Position numbers and translations under genes: made by a program
The notes under the pieces: model-generated
What the model saw: only the letters and a program-made list of their open reading frames with translations
What the model was told of the DNA's origin: nothing
Databases searched by the model: none
Assembly: GCF_036226925.1 (NCBI RefSeq)
Contig: NZ_CP109031.1
Span: 6,448,001-6,512,000 of the forward strand
From: Streptomyces sp. NBC_00659
GTDB taxonomy: Bacteria; Actinomycetota; Actinomycetes; Streptomycetales; Streptomycetaceae
DNA: 64,000 nt
Reading direction: 5' to 3'
Shown here: in pieces, positions 1 to 8,588 of the stretch
Position numbering within the stretch: position 1 is the first letter of the stretch
Layout: every line of letters begins with the position of its first letter

Positions 1-65
1 TAGAACTCGACAGTGGCGTCGAGGTCGAAACAGGCGATCCCGATGTGGTCGATTCGCGTCAGCAT
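1..65 (-). CDS. mce: Methylmalonyl-CoA epimerase, N-terminal fragment (cut by window edge)
   Basis: The first 21 codons of a minus-strand gene are visible, beginning with an ATG at 65 and reading MLTRIDHIGIACFDLDATVE before running off the window. A short beta strand ending in a metal-binding His (the DHIGIA motif) is the signature start of vicinal oxygen chelate enzymes of the methylmalonyl-CoA epimerase family, which interconvert the 2R and 2S forms of methylmalonyl-CoA. It is divergent from a thiolase and close to meaB, which fits propionyl/methylmalonyl-CoA metabolism. Only the N-terminus can be judged, so a related glyoxalase-fold enzyme is not fully excluded. Confidence 0.8.
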   Translation of the reverse strand, partial: MLTRIDHIGIACFDLDATVEF

Positions 66-212
66 GGAGTCAGTGCAGCGCTCCCGGCGTGGTTACGCAA
101 CGTGCGCGCGATCACACTGCGGGCCGGATGACGGGTGGCCTACCGCTCAGTACATTCTCAGTAAACCCTCGTTCACTCCTCGGCTGTGCAGCCGGTAAGG
201 GGATCGCACCTC

Positions 213-1415
213 ATGTCTGGAACGAACAGCAGTACCTCGGTGATCGTCGCGGGCGCCCGAACGCCCATGGGACGGTTGCTGGGCTCGCTGAAGTCCTTCT
301 CCGGGGCCGACCTCGGTGGCTTCGCGATCAAGGCCGCCCTCGACCGTGCGGGCATCGGCGGCGACCAGGTGCAGTACGTGATCATGGGCCAGGTGCTCCA
401 GGCCGGGGCAGGGCAGATCCCGGCACGCCAGGCCGCCGTCAAGGCGGGCATCCCCATGAGCGTCCCGGCTCTCACCATCAACAAGGTGTGCCTCTCCGGC
501 CTCGACGCCATCGCCCTCGCGGACCAGCTGATCCGCGCCGGCGAGTTCGACATCGTGGTCGCCGGCGGCCAGGAGTCCATGACGAACGCCCCGCACCTGC
601 TCCCGAAGTCCCGCGAGGGCTACAAGTACGGCGCCATCGAGATGCTCGACGCCATGGCCCACGACGGTCTGACGGACGCCTTCGAGAACATCGCCATGGG
701 CGAGTCGACGGAGAAGCACAACACCCGCCTCGGGATCCAGCGTCCGGCGCAGGACGAGATCGCCGCCCTCTCGCACCAGCGCGCGGCCACCGCCCAGAAG
801 AACGGTATCTTCGAGGCGGAGATCACACCGATCGAGATCCCGCAGCGCAAGGGCGAGCCCGTCGTCTTCAGCAAGGACGAGGGCATCCGCGCCGAGACGA
901 CCGCCGAGTCGCTCGGCAAGCTGCGCCCCGCCTTCGCCAAGGACGGCACCATCACCGCCGGCAGCGCCTCCCAGATCTCGGACGGCGCGGCCGCCGTGGT
1001 CGTGATGAGCAAGGCCAAGGCGCTGGAGCTCGGTCTGGACTGGATCGCGGAGATCGGCGCCCACGGCAACGTGGCGGGCCCGGACAACTCCCTCCAGTCG
1101 CAGCCCTCGAACGCGATCCTGCACGCCCTGAAGAAGGAGGGCCTGGAGGTCGAGGACCTCGACCTGATCGAGATCAACGAGGCCTTCGCGGCCGTCGCGG
1201 TCCAGTCAATGAAGGACCTCGGGGTGTCCACGGAAAAGGTGAACGTCAACGGTGGCGCCATCGCCCTCGGTCACCCGATCGGCATGTCCGGCGCCCGTCT
1301 CGTGCTGCACCTGGCCCTCGAACTGAAGCGGCGCGGCGGCGGTGTGGGCGCGGCCGCCCTGTGCGGCGGCGGCGGTCAGGGCGACGCGCTGATCGTGCGG
1401 GTGGCCAAGGCCTGA
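213..1415 (+). CDS. Acetyl-CoA acetyltransferase (thiolase)
   Basis: A 400-residue thiolase that would condense or cleave acetoacetyl-CoA (or longer 3-ketoacyl-CoA). Visible signatures are the N-terminal [16 protein letters not shown] segment, the nucleophilic cysteine in [14 protein letters not shown] near residue 90, the C-terminal [19 protein letters not shown] block carrying the catalytic histidine, and the CGGGGQGDA loop with the second catalytic cysteine. The length is typical of biosynthetic-type thiolases. I chose the ATG at 213 because AAGGGG lies just upstream at about 197-202; an in-frame ATG at 186 has no such site and adds nine atypical residues. It is followed after 40 bases by meaB, so the two are probably co-transcribed. 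Confidence 0.93.
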   Translation: MSGTNSSTSVIVAGARTPMGRLLGSLKSFSGADLGGFAIKAALDRAGIGGDQVQYVIMGQVLQAGAGQIPARQAAVKAGIPMSVPALTINKVCLSGLDAIALADQLIRAGEFDIVVAGGQESMTNAPHLLPKSREGYKYGAIEMLDAMAHDGLTDAFENIAMGESTEKHNTRLGIQRPAQDEIAALSHQRAATAQKNGIFEAEITPIEIPQRKGEPVVFSKDEGIRAETTAESLGKLRPAFAKDGTITAGSASQISDGAAAVVVMSKAKALELGLDWIAEIGAHGNVAGPDNSLQSQPSNAILHALKKEGLEVEDLDLIEINEAFAAVAVQSMKDLGVSTEKVNVNGGAIALGHPIGMSGARLVLHLALELKRRGGGVGAAALCGGGGQGDALIVRVAKA

Positions 1416-1455
1416 CCCGCGTTCGTACGACCGACCCCTCGTGAACGGAGCTGTG

Positions 1456-2412
1456 ATGCAGGACGTCTCCTCGCTGGTGACCCAGGCCAGGGAAGGACGG
1501 CCGCGGGCGGTGGCCCGGCTGATCTCCCTCGTGGAGGGAGCGGCACCGCAGCTCCGTGAGGTCATGGCCGCGCTGGCCCCGCTGACCGGCAACGCGTACG
1601 TGGTGGGTCTCACCGGCTCGCCCGGCGTCGGCAAGTCGACGTCGACGTCGGCGCTGGTGACGGCCTACCGCCGGCAGGGCAAGCGGGTCGGCGTCCTGGC
1701 CGTCGACCCGTCCTCGCCGTTCTCCGGCGGCGCGCTGCTCGGCGACCGCGTCCGGATGTCCGACCACGCCTCGGACCCGGGCGTCTACATCCGCTCGATG
1801 GCGACGCGCGGCCACCTGGGCGGACTGGCCTGGTCGGCCCCCCAGGCCATCCGTGTCCTGGACGCGGCGGGCTGCGACGTGATCCTGGTGGAGACGGTGG
1901 GCGTCGGCCAGTCGGAGGTGGAGATCGCCTCCCAGGCCGACACCTCCGTCGTCCTCCTCGCCCCCGGCATGGGCGACGGCATCCAGGCCGCCAAGGCGGG
2001 AATCCTGGAGATCGGCGACGTGTACGTCGTCAACAAGGCCGACCGCGACGGCGCCGACGCCACCGCCCGCGAGCTCAACCACATGCTCAGCCTCGGCGAG
2101 TCCCGCGGCCCGGGGGACTGGCGCCCGCCGATCGTCAAGACCGTGGCCGCGCGTGCGGAGGGCATCGACGAGGTCGTCGAGGCCCTGGAGAAGCACCGGG
2201 CGTGGATGGAGGAGCGCGGCGTCCTGGCCGAGCGCCGGCTCGCCCGGGCGTCCCAGGAGGTCGAGACGATCGCCGTCACCGCGCTGCGCCGGCGGATCGG
2301 CGACCTTCACGGCGACCGCCGTCTCAGCGCCCTCGCCGAGCGCATCGTCGCGGGCGAACTGGACCCCTACGAAGCCGCCGACACCCTGATCCAGGGCCTG
2401 ACGGAGAGCTGA
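1456..2412 (+). CDS. meaB: Methylmalonyl-CoA mutase-associated GTPase MeaB
   Basis: A 318-residue G3E-family GTPase related to MeaB/ArgK, the chaperone that loads and protects adenosylcobalamin in methylmalonyl-CoA mutase and its relatives. The P-loop GLTGSPGVGKST lies near residues 49-60, followed by VLAVDPSSPFSGGALLGDRVRM, the ILVETVGVGQSE switch segment and the NKADRDGA base-recognition motif. The ATG at 1456 has GGAG seven bases upstream; an in-frame GTG at 1441 would also be possible. The gene directly follows the thiolase. Its client could be methylmalonyl-CoA mutase elsewhere in the genome or the isobutyryl-CoA mutase large subunit at 15503 in this window. Confidence 0.93.
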   Translation: MQDVSSLVTQAREGRPRAVARLISLVEGAAPQLREVMAALAPLTGNAYVVGLTGSPGVGKSTSTSALVTAYRRQGKRVGVLAVDPSSPFSGGALLGDRVRMSDHASDPGVYIRSMATRGHLGGLAWSAPQAIRVLDAAGCDVILVETVGVGQSEVEIASQADTSVVLLAPGMGDGIQAAKAGILEIGDVYVVNKADRDGADATARELNHMLSLGESRGPGDWRPPIVKTVAARAEGIDEVVEALEKHRAWMEERGVLAERRLARASQEVETIAVTALRRRIGDLHGDRRLSALAERIVAGELDPYEAADTLIQGLTES

Positions 2413-3045
2413 ACCGGCCCGGCGCGAGGCCGGGCACCCTCTCCGAGCCGAGCCGAGCCGAGCCGAGCCGAGCCGAGCCGACCCGCACCCTCCCGTGCCG
2501 GGTCGGCTCGACGCCCCCCCGGCACGATGCGGCGCGCACCCGCACGACACGCCCCTTGCGGGAGCGGCACGGCACGGTGCGCCGGGACTCTCGCGGGAGC
2601 CGCGCCGGAGGCGACGCCACGCCGCACCGCCCACCGGGGCGGAGCACTCGTGATCCGTTCCGGGGTGCGACGACACGGGCGGGTGCGCTCGCGGAGCGAG
2701 CGCCGGACAGGCGCCGGCTTCGCGCCGGTGCCCCGTGGGGCGCTTCGGGGTACGGCGGCACGCACGTGCGCGGCGCCACGCACGGGTGTGCCGGCATACG
2801 CGGGTGCGCCGCCGGGACGAGCGCCGGAGGCGGTGCCCGTCGTCGTGGCGCTGGGCGTGGGCCCGCTGGTGGGCCGGCTGTCTCCGGGGCTGTGCTTCGC
2901 GGTCTCGGGGGCGGCGGCGATGGCGGCGGCCCCGGTCTGCGCGCGGAGCGCACGGACCCCGCGTCCGGACGCGGACGCGGGGCACTGTGCGGGCGGGGCC
3001 GCGCGCCCCGCAGAGGCGGACGGCGCGCGACTGCCCGCCTGAGTC
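2413..3045. other. Intergenic/decayed region of about 630 bases
   Basis: No intact gene of recognisable family is visible here. The left part holds a pentanucleotide tandem repeat (2443-2481). Around 2836-2955 the plus strand reads VVVALGVGPLVGRLSPGLCF and on through an Ala-rich hydrophobic stretch with strongly G/C-ending codons. That resembles the last transmembrane segment of a major facilitator transporter, so I suspect the remnant of a degraded membrane protein gene. The middle part is rich in imperfect CACGCACG/GTGCGCCGG-type repeats. The open frame 2527-3042 looks artefactual upstream of the hydrophobic stretch. Confidence 0.45.
2443..2481. repeat. CCGAG pentanucleotide tandem repeat
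   Basis: Seven exact CCGAG copies plus CCGA run from 2443 to 2481, just after meaB. The array is not in a recognised gene. Its 5-bp period would change reading frame with each unit gained or lost, and copy number probably varies between strains. Confidence 0.9.
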
Positions 3046-3522
3046 CTAAGGCTTGCCGCGCTGTCCCAGCAGGTGTTCGGCGATCGGGCGCAGCGACTTG
3101 TGCAGGTCCTCGAGCGCCTCGGGCGACAGCAGGTCGATGAAGTGCCGCCGCACGGACGCCACATGATGAGGCGAGACCTTCTGCATCGTCTCCATGCCGT
3201 GCTGGGTGAGGACCGCGTACAGCCCTCGCCGGTCGGACTCGCAGTTCTCCCGGCGCACCAGATCCGCGTTCTCCATGCGCGTGATCTGGTGCGAGAGCCG
3301 GCTCTTGGACTGGAGGGTGGCGGACGCCAGATCGCTCATCCGCATGCGCACGCCCTCCGACTCGGAGAGGTTCACCAGGATCTCGTAGTCGTTCATGGTC
3401 AGCCCGAACGGCTGCAGGTCCCTCTCAAGCTGGTACGTCAACAGCCTGTTGACCTCCAGGTGGGTGCGCCAGGCGCACTGCTCCGCATCGGTCAGCCAGC
3501 GCGTGGCCGTCTCGGTCTCCAT
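3046..3522 (-). CDS. MarR family transcriptional regulator
   Basis: A 158-residue winged-helix regulator. The DNA-binding part reads MSDLASATLQSKSRLSHQIT (recognition helix) followed by the wing RRENCESDRRGLYAVLT, the usual MarR layout between dimerising N- and C-terminal helices. MarR proteins are mostly local repressors that respond to small molecules. The start ATG at 3522 follows an AT-richer stretch (ACCTAAAATGTTGAAAT on the plus strand at 3534-3550) that is a plausible promoter and operator. No ligand can be assigned. The next gene downstream on the same strand is an unrelated-looking fragment region, so it may act on itself or at a distance. Confidence 0.9.
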   Translation of the reverse strand: METETATRWLTDAEQCAWRTHLEVNRLLTYQLERDLQPFGLTMNDYEILVNLSESEGVRMRMSDLASATLQSKSRLSHQITRMENADLVRRENCESDRRGLYAVLTQHGMETMQKVSPHHVASVRRHFIDLLSPEALEDLHKSLRPIAEHLLGQRGKP

Positions 3523-3626
3523 AAATGAAGTCTACCTAAAATGTTGAAATGCGAACTAGTGAGGGGTTGTGTGACGGTGCGCACGTGTTCGACGTGCGTT
3601 CGATGTCACACTCCGCAGACTACCGC

Positions 3627-4427
3627 TCACAGCCCGAAGCGACGCTGGAGGTCCCCCAGCTGTCCGGGAAGGCGCGGTGCGCCGGCTTGCCCCCCGCGCT
3701 GACCGGGCACCCCTCCCGCTCCGGGCACCCCGGCCTGCTGCGGGACCGCCCCCGTGGCCTGCTCGGCCATCAGGATCTCGGTGGACTGGAGCAGCACCGT
3801 GCCCGCCCCCACGAACTCGAACTGGTGCTCCTCGCCGGAGGCCCCTCCGAGGCCCGTCATCGCACGTAGACCGCCCATCACGCCCGTCATGTACGCATGG
3901 TCGTAGTGATGGCAGGGGGAGGGGCAGTCCGCCCATCCGACAAGGGCCTGCGGGTCCACCCGGATCGGGGGTTCCATGAACACCACCGGACCGTTGGACG
4001 CGGCCACGAACTTGCCGGTTCCGATCAGTGTCAGAAAGCCCGGCACAATCGACTGCTTGAGCGCGAGACTTGGCTGAAAAGCGAGCAAGTTGCCGGAGCG
4101 AATGGTCAGGTTGCCGTCGTCGAGGTCGTACGAATTCACGTCGAAGGCCCGGTCGGCGAGCAGCATCTTGCCCGAGCCCTGCGCCACGACCCAGTCGCTC
4201 GCGTGCAGAGGCGAATGGAACGACGTACGGACAAGACGGTCAAGTCGGCCGTGCCCGATGCCGTTGAACTCCATCGATCCGTAGTAGGCGATCATCTTGC
4301 CCTTCTGCAGGAACCACTGGCTCCCCTTGAGCTCCACGCAGAAGGTGTAGTTGTTGACGTTGTCGTCGACCGGCAGCGACATCGGATCGTGGATCACCGG
4401 ACCGCCGGGGGTTCCGTACCCGCTCAC
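3627..4427 (-). CDS. AIM24 family protein (third of three tandem copies)
   Basis: A 266-residue protein of the AIM24/TRAP-like family, predicted to be a beta-rich, cytoplasmic protein without a signal peptide. Repeated short strands such as KMIAYYGSMEF, GKMLLADRAFDVNSYDLDD and NLLAFQPSLALK match the repeated hairpin pattern of the family (compare the ...MVAYDG... and ...MLAYKG... segments of the two neighbours). It starts with GTG at 4427, overlapping the stop of the preceding copy by four bases (4424-4427), so the three are translationally coupled. The C-terminal roughly 50 residues are rich in Gly, Ala and Pro and are unlike the neighbours. Function is not established for bacterial members. 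Confidence 0.85.
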   Translation of the reverse strand: MSGYGTPGGPVIHDPMSLPVDDNVNNYTFCVELKGSQWFLQKGKMIAYYGSMEFNGIGHGRLDRLVRTSFHSPLHASDWVVAQGSGKMLLADRAFDVNSYDLDDGNLTIRSGNLLAFQPSLALKQSIVPGFLTLIGTGKFVAASNGPVVFMEPPIRVDPQALVGWADCPSPCHHYDHAYMTGVMGGLRAMTGLGGASGEEHQFEFVGAGTVLLQSTEILMAEQATGAVPQQAGVPGAGGVPGQRGGQAGAPRLPGQLGDLQRRFGL

Positions 4428-5074
4428 AGCTTCTCCTCCGAGGCCTGGACGTACACCGAACCGCTGCCGCTCAGCTCCAGCTGGAACGCCTCGCCCGAAC
4501 CGCGTCCCACCATGTCGCGCCAGCCCAGCGCCGTGGACAGCTTGTTGCGCACGTCGCCGTGGTGCGCCACGTACGCCTGCGGGTCGACGTGCACCGCGCG
4601 CTGCGGGGTGATCGGGATCTCGAAGACGCCGCCGTGCGCCATGACGGCCACCGCCCCGTGGCCCTTGAGCGTTGTCGTGAAGAGTCCCTGACCCGTCACC
4701 TGGCCCCGCACCATGCCCATGACGCCGCCCTGCGATCCCAGGAACATCGTCCCCTGCTGGAGCGTCCCGTCGAAGGCCAGCAGCCGGTCCGCCTCGACGT
4801 ACAGCGTGTCCCCCGTGAGGCCGATCACCTGGACGTGGTGGCCGCCGTGCCCGAAGAGGACCGTGCCCGAACCCTCCACGGTCATGAGGGGAGTCGCCTC
4901 GTTGGCCAGGCGGCGGCCGATCATCGACATCACCCCGCCCTGCCCGCCCTGGATGTTGGGGGTGAACGACACCTCGCCCTTGTAGGCGAGCATCGCGCCG
5001 CGCTGACTGAACAGCCGCTGCCCCGGCACCACGGTCGCCTCGACGACCTTCGAGTTCACCTCGCGGAACGCCAT
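4424..5074 (-). CDS. AIM24 family protein (second copy)
   Basis: A 216-residue AIM24/TRAP-like protein beginning MAFREVNSKVVEATVVPGQR. It shows the family pattern of short strands around AMLAYKGEVSF, TVLFGHGGHHVQVIGL and a LYVEADRLLAFDGTL stretch that is nearly the same as LYVESSNLLATDTGL in the first copy, so the genes arose by duplication. The ATG at 5074 is preceded by a G-rich ribosome site (GCGGGGGATG, about 5081-5090) and lies one base after the stop of the upstream copy; a longer start at 5083 or 5107 is less likely. It is the middle gene of a tight three-gene operon. Confidence 0.87.
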   Translation of the reverse strand: MAFREVNSKVVEATVVPGQRLFSQRGAMLAYKGEVSFTPNIQGGQGGVMSMIGRRLANEATPLMTVEGSGTVLFGHGGHHVQVIGLTGDTLYVEADRLLAFDGTLQQGTMFLGSQGGVMGMVRGQVTGQGLFTTTLKGHGAVAVMAHGGVFEIPITPQRAVHVDPQAYVAHHGDVRNKLSTALGWRDMVGRGSGEAFQLELSGSGSVYVQASEEKL

Positions 5075-5075
5075 C

Positions 5076-5714
5076 TCACACATCCCCCGCGATCGTGTTG
5101 CGCTCACTGGGCTGGACGTAGACCAGCCCGTCGCCCTCGAAGCGCATCTGGAACGCCTCGCCGCCGCCCTCGCCGATCAGTGTGCGGAACGTCACACCGG
5201 ACTGCAGCGACTGCCGCACGTTGCCCTGGTGCGCGATGTACGCGCCCGGATCGACCGTCAGCGGGTACTGGGAACTGACGCGCAGCACCACCGCCGGCCC
5301 GTCCGACGTGATCGCCGCCTGGCCGTGGCCCTCGACGGTCGTCGTGAACAGACCGTTGCCCTGCGAGGCGCCGCGCAGCCCCGTGAACGTGGTGCCCGTG
5401 CGCAGACCCGTGTCCGTGGCGAGCAGATTGCTCGACTCCACGTACAGCTTGTCCCCCTGAAGGGACACCAGGTTTATCTCCGAGGCCCGGTCGGCGAACC
5501 AGCAGGTGCCGTGCCCCTTCACCTCCATCACCGTCATCTGCTCGCCGGTGAGGCGCCGGGTCACCATCCCCCGGATCCCCTCACCGCCCCCGCTGAGCTT
5601 CTTGAAGGCCATCTGACCGTCGTACGCGACCATGGAGCCGTTCTTCGCTTTCACGGCGTCCCCGGTCATGTCGACGGCGAGCACCTTGCTGCCCTGAAGT
5701 CGAAACATCGCCAC
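5076..5714 (-). CDS. AIM24 family protein (first copy)
   Basis: A 212-residue AIM24/TRAP-like protein and the promoter-proximal member of three tandem paralogues. The N-terminus reads MAMFRLQGSKVLAVDMTGDA, followed by KNGSMVAYDGQMAF and the LYVESSNLLATDTGL stretch shared with the second copy. The GTG at 5714 gives this start; an ATG two codons inside (5708) is equally possible, because no clear ribosome site is visible for either. No membrane segments or signal peptide are seen. AIM24 in yeast is mitochondrial and linked to inner-membrane architecture; the role in bacteria is unknown, and the triplication suggests a heteromeric assembly. Confidence 0.85.
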   Translation of the reverse strand: MAMFRLQGSKVLAVDMTGDAVKAKNGSMVAYDGQMAFKKLSGGGEGIRGMVTRRLTGEQMTVMEVKGHGTCWFADRASEINLVSLQGDKLYVESSNLLATDTGLRTGTTFTGLRGASQGNGLFTTTVEGHGQAAITSDGPAVVLRVSSQYPLTVDPGAYIAHQGNVRQSLQSGVTFRTLIGEGGGEAFQMRFEGDGLVYVQPSERNTIAGDV

Positions 5715-5883
5715 GGTGTGAAGGTAGCCGCAGCGCGGGACGGCGGACAGAGTCCACGGGTGGATCCTGTCCCTGATCCGCCCCCTAGGGGGCGTGTCGT
5801 CCGGTGCCGTCCGGTATCACCCGGTGTCGTCGGGGCCCCCGGGCCCGGGATCCCGCCCGCCGGATGCCACAATGTCCGGGACG

Positions 5884-5903
5884 CTTGTGCTTGCGTTCAC
5901 AAG
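5884..5903. promoter_or_regulatory. Inverted repeat upstream of DUF3817 gene
   Basis: CTTGTG-N8-CACAAG lies about 42 bases before the GTG start at 5945. The 230-base gap between the divergent AIM24 operon and this gene must hold promoters for both. The dyad is a possible operator, but no -10/-35 pair is convincing. Confidence 0.35.
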
Positions 5904-5944
5904 GGCAGCGTTCCCCCGACAGCGAATCCCACCGAAGGTGACCC

Positions 5945-6289
5945 GTGGACATAAAGACCGCCACCGCACTCCGCCGGCTCCGTCTGGTCTCGGCCCCCGA
6001 GGCCGTTTCCTTCCTGCTGCTGCTCGTCTGCTCGGTGCTGAAGCGGACCACGGACTTCAACGCCGTGCCCGTCATGGGCGCGGTCCACGGTGCCCTCTTC
6101 GTCCTGTACGTGATCTTCTGGGCGGACGCCTGGAACCGTGCCCGGTGGAGCGCCGGCACCGGCGTCCTCTACTTCGTTCTGTCGGTGCTGCCCACCGGCG
6201 GCTTCTTCGCCGAGCGCAAGCTCAAGCGCGAGGCCGAGGACGCGGTCGTCGCCTCCCGCGCCTTCGCGGAAGGGGCCGTGAAGGCATGA
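5945..6289 (+). CDS. DUF3817 domain membrane protein
   Basis: A 114-residue integral membrane protein with about three hydrophobic segments: [32 protein letters not shown] and [16 protein letters not shown]. The central His in the second helix (GAVHGALF, near residue 48) and the Phe-Phe-Ala-Glu-Arg motif near the C-terminus are features of the DUF3817 family, whose role is unknown. GTG 5945 is preceded by GAAGGTG. The stop overlaps the start of the next gene by four bases (ATGA, 6286-6289). A paralogue with the same helix pattern lies at 15068. Some bacterial genomes carry the domain next to transporters, but no substrate can be inferred here. Confidence 0.88.
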   Translation: MDIKTATALRRLRLVSAPEAVSFLLLLVCSVLKRTTDFNAVPVMGAVHGALFVLYVIFWADAWNRARWSAGTGVLYFVLSVLPTGGFFAERKLKREAEDAVVASRAFAEGAVKA

Positions 6290-6579
6290 TCGTCGCCTTC
6301 TCCGTGACACCGCTCGGCGTCGGCGAGGACGTGGGGGAGTACGTCGCCGACGCCGTCCGCGTGGTCCGCGAGTCGGGGCTGCCCAACCGCACCGACGCGA
6401 TGTTCACCTCGATCGAAGGCGAGTGGGACGAGGTGATGGCCGTCGTCAAGCGTGCCGTCGCCGCCGTCGAGGCCCGCGCGCCCCGCGTCTCGGTCGTCCT
6501 CAAGGCGGACATCCGTCCCGGTGTGACGGACGGCCTCACCTCGAAGGTGGAGACGGTGGAGCGACACCTGTCGGAGTGA
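6286..6579 (+). CDS. MTH1187 family thiamine-binding protein (DUF77)
   Basis: A 97-residue protein of the MTH1187/YkoF-type ferredoxin-like fold, reading [20 protein letters not shown] at the start with [16 protein letters not shown] in the middle and a C-terminal [11 protein letters not shown] strand. Members form dimers or tetramers and some bind thiamine or its pyrimidine half; they are thought to be soluble carriers or sensors, not enzymes. Translation is coupled to the upstream DUF3817 membrane protein by an ATGA overlap, which suggests that the two work together, perhaps in vitamin or cation uptake. A strong hairpin follows at 6605. Confidence 0.88.
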   Translation: MIVAFSVTPLGVGEDVGEYVADAVRVVRESGLPNRTDAMFTSIEGEWDEVMAVVKRAVAAVEARAPRVSVVLKADIRPGVTDGLTSKVETVERHLSE

Positions 6580-6604
6580 CCCCGGGGCGCGGCCCCGTAC
6601 CAGG

Positions 6605-6629
6605 AACCCCGGTCCCTCGGACCGGGGTT
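6605..6629 (+). terminator. Rho-independent-type terminator after the DUF3817/MTH1187 pair
   Basis: AACCCCGGTCC, loop CTC, GGACCGGGGTT form a perfect 11-bp stem, followed by CTTTCGT. It ends the two-gene operon 25 bases after its last stop codon. Confidence 0.85.
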
Positions 6630-6770
6630 CTTTCGTGCCCGCACGGCGACCGCGACGGAGGTGACGGAACCTCAGGGACGAAAGACCACCCGCCCGCACG
6701 CCCCCGTACCCCTTCGGACCCGCCCCGTTCGACATGTCACGGAAACTCCACTTATGTGTGGGTACCAGCC

Positions 6771-8585
6771 ATGACGATCATCGGACTCGTCGAACCACGG
6801 GAGGGCGATGTGCGGCCCGCGGGCTACGACTACGACACCTACAGCCGGCTCGCCGGACCCCTGACCCAGCCGTCCGGCACCGGCTACCGGGTGCAGTACA
6901 CCAAGCTCCTGTCGCGCGAGCCGCGCCGAATAGGCGCCATCCTGCTGACGACCTTCGCCCCGGTGCTCACCGGCGCGCTCCTCGTCTACCTCGTGTGGCC
7001 CACCCACTGGGTGCAGCGCGAGGGCGGCGAGCCATGGCGGAACGCCCTCGACACCACGATGCTCGTCGTCATCGGCCTGATCGAACTCTTCATGGTCGTC
7101 AACGTCATGAGCATCGCCCACGCGACGCTGGTCGCCCGCGACCCCGTACCCGTCCTTCCCGCGCAGGGGACCCGGGTCGCCTTCCTCACCACCTACGTCC
7201 CGGGAAAGGAACCCCTCACCACGGTCCGCGCCACCCTCGAAGCCGCGGTCCGGCTCACCCACTCCGGCCCCCTCGACGTCTGGCTGCTCGACGAGGGCGA
7301 CGACGAGCAGGCCAGAGCCCTGTGCGCCGAGCTCGGCGTCCGGCACTTCACCCGGTTCGGCGTGCCCGAGTGGAACCGCCCCGAGGGAAGCCACAAGGCC
7401 CGCACCAAACACGGCAACTACAACGCGTGGCTCGCCCTGTACGGGCACGCGTACGACTTCTTCGCCTCCGTCGACACCGACCATGTCCCGCTGCCCGGAT
7501 TCCTCGAGCGCATGATGGGCTACTTCCGGGACCCCGACGTCGCGTTCGTCGTCGGCCCCCAGGTGTACGGGAACTACGAGAGCCCCGTCACCAAGGCCGC
7601 CGAGTCCCAGCAGTTCCTCTTCCACGCCCTCATCCAGCGCGCCGGCAACCGCTACGGCTCGCCCATGTTCGTCGGCACCAACAACGTCGTCCGGATCGCG
7701 GCCCTCAAGCAGATCGGCGGGCTGTACGACTCCATCACCGAGGACATGGCCACCGGGTTCGAACTGCACCGGCACCGCAACCCCCGGACGGGCCGGCACT
7801 GGCGGTCCGTCTACACGCCGGACGTGCTCGCCGTCGGCGAGGGGCCCTCCTCCTGGACCGACTTCTTCACCCAGCAGATGCGCTGGTCGCGCGGCACCTA
7901 CGAGACCCTGATCAAGCAGTACGGGAAGGCGCTGGTCACCATGCCTCCCGGCCGGCTCCTGTCGTACACGCTGATGCTCCTCTACTACCCGATGACCGCC
8001 GTCAACTGGCTCCTGGGCATCGTCAGCTGCTTCCTGTTCCTGTGGTTCGGGGCATCCGGGACGCAGGTCTCCGCGTCCATGTGGCTGATGCTCTACAGCG
8101 ACGCCGCCGCCCTCCAGATCTGTCTGTACCTGTGGAACCGGCGGCACAACGTCTCACCGCACGAACCCGAGGGATCCGGCGGCCTGGCCGGCATGGCGAT
8201 GTCGGCGCTGTCGGCCCCCATCTATCTGAAGGCGCTGAGCGACGCGGTCGTCCGGCGCCCCAGCCGTTTCGTCGTCACCCCGAAGGGCCACGACGCGAGC
8301 CCCGACCGGCTGGGGACCTTCCGTGTCCATCTCGGCTGGGCCGCGCTGCTCGCCGTCTCGCTCGGCGCCTCGGCCGTCCTCGGCCACACCCACGCGGCCA
8401 TGCGTGCCTGGGCGCTGCTGGCCATGGGGATCTCCCTCGCCCCGGTCGCGGTCTGGATCCGCACCCTCGCCGGGGAGCGCGGGACCCGGCTCGAGGCGCC
8501 CGCTTCCGTCCGCGTTCCCGACAGCCGGGAATCGCCGGCGGCCACCCCCGTCACGGTCACCGGCTCCACGACAGGAGGCACCTAG
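6771..8585 (+). CDS. CslA-like membrane glycosyltransferase, family GT2
   Basis: A 604-residue cellulose-synthase-like processive glycosyltransferase. After two N-terminal membrane helices (about residues 48-70 and 88-110) the cytosolic GT-A domain shows the family aspartates in order: WLLDEGDDEQ, the DxD-type VDTDHVPLPGF, TEDMATGFEL and the QxxRW motif in QQMRWSRGTYE. At least five further hydrophobic segments follow and would form the translocation channel. The ATG at 6771 gives the best start. The next gene is a GlxA-like copper oxidase and the one after that a GH6 endoglucanase. In S. coelicolor and S. lividans the equivalent genes cslA, glxA and cslZ make a beta-glucan at hyphal tips, so the same role is likely here; the polymer is inferred, not shown. 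Confidence 0.9.
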   Translation: MTIIGLVEPREGDVRPAGYDYDTYSRLAGPLTQPSGTGYRVQYTKLLSREPRRIGAILLTTFAPVLTGALLVYLVWPTHWVQREGGEPWRNALDTTMLVVIGLIELFMVVNVMSIAHATLVARDPVPVLPAQGTRVAFLTTYVPGKEPLTTVRATLEAAVRLTHSGPLDVWLLDEGDDEQARALCAELGVRHFTRFGVPEWNRPEGSHKARTKHGNYNAWLALYGHAYDFFASVDTDHVPLPGFLERMMGYFRDPDVAFVVGPQVYGNYESPVTKAAESQQFLFHALIQRAGNRYGSPMFVGTNNVVRIAALKQIGGLYDSITEDMATGFELHRHRNPRTGRHWRSVYTPDVLAVGEGPSSWTDFFTQQMRWSRGTYETLIKQYGKALVTMPPGRLLSYTLMLLYYPMTAVNWLLGIVSCFLFLWFGASGTQVSASMWLMLYSDAAALQICLYLWNRRHNVSPHEPEGSGGLAGMAMSALSAPIYLKALSDAVVRRPSRFVVTPKGHDASPDRLGTFRVHLGWAALLAVSLGASAVLGHTHAAMRAWALLAMGISLAPVAVWIRTLAGERGTRLEAPASVRVPDSRESPAATPVTVTGSTTGGT

Positions 8586-8588
8586 TCC

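Noticed and set aside
2443..2481. CCGAG array as a CRISPR-like or origin element
   Set aside because: No spacers, unit of five bases only and no associated genes; it is a simple tandem repeat.
2527..3042. 171-codon plus-strand open frame after meaB as an intact gene
   Set aside because: Only a short hydrophobic stretch near the end looks protein-like; the start has no ribosome site and the first half is repeat-derived, so I describe it as a remnant.
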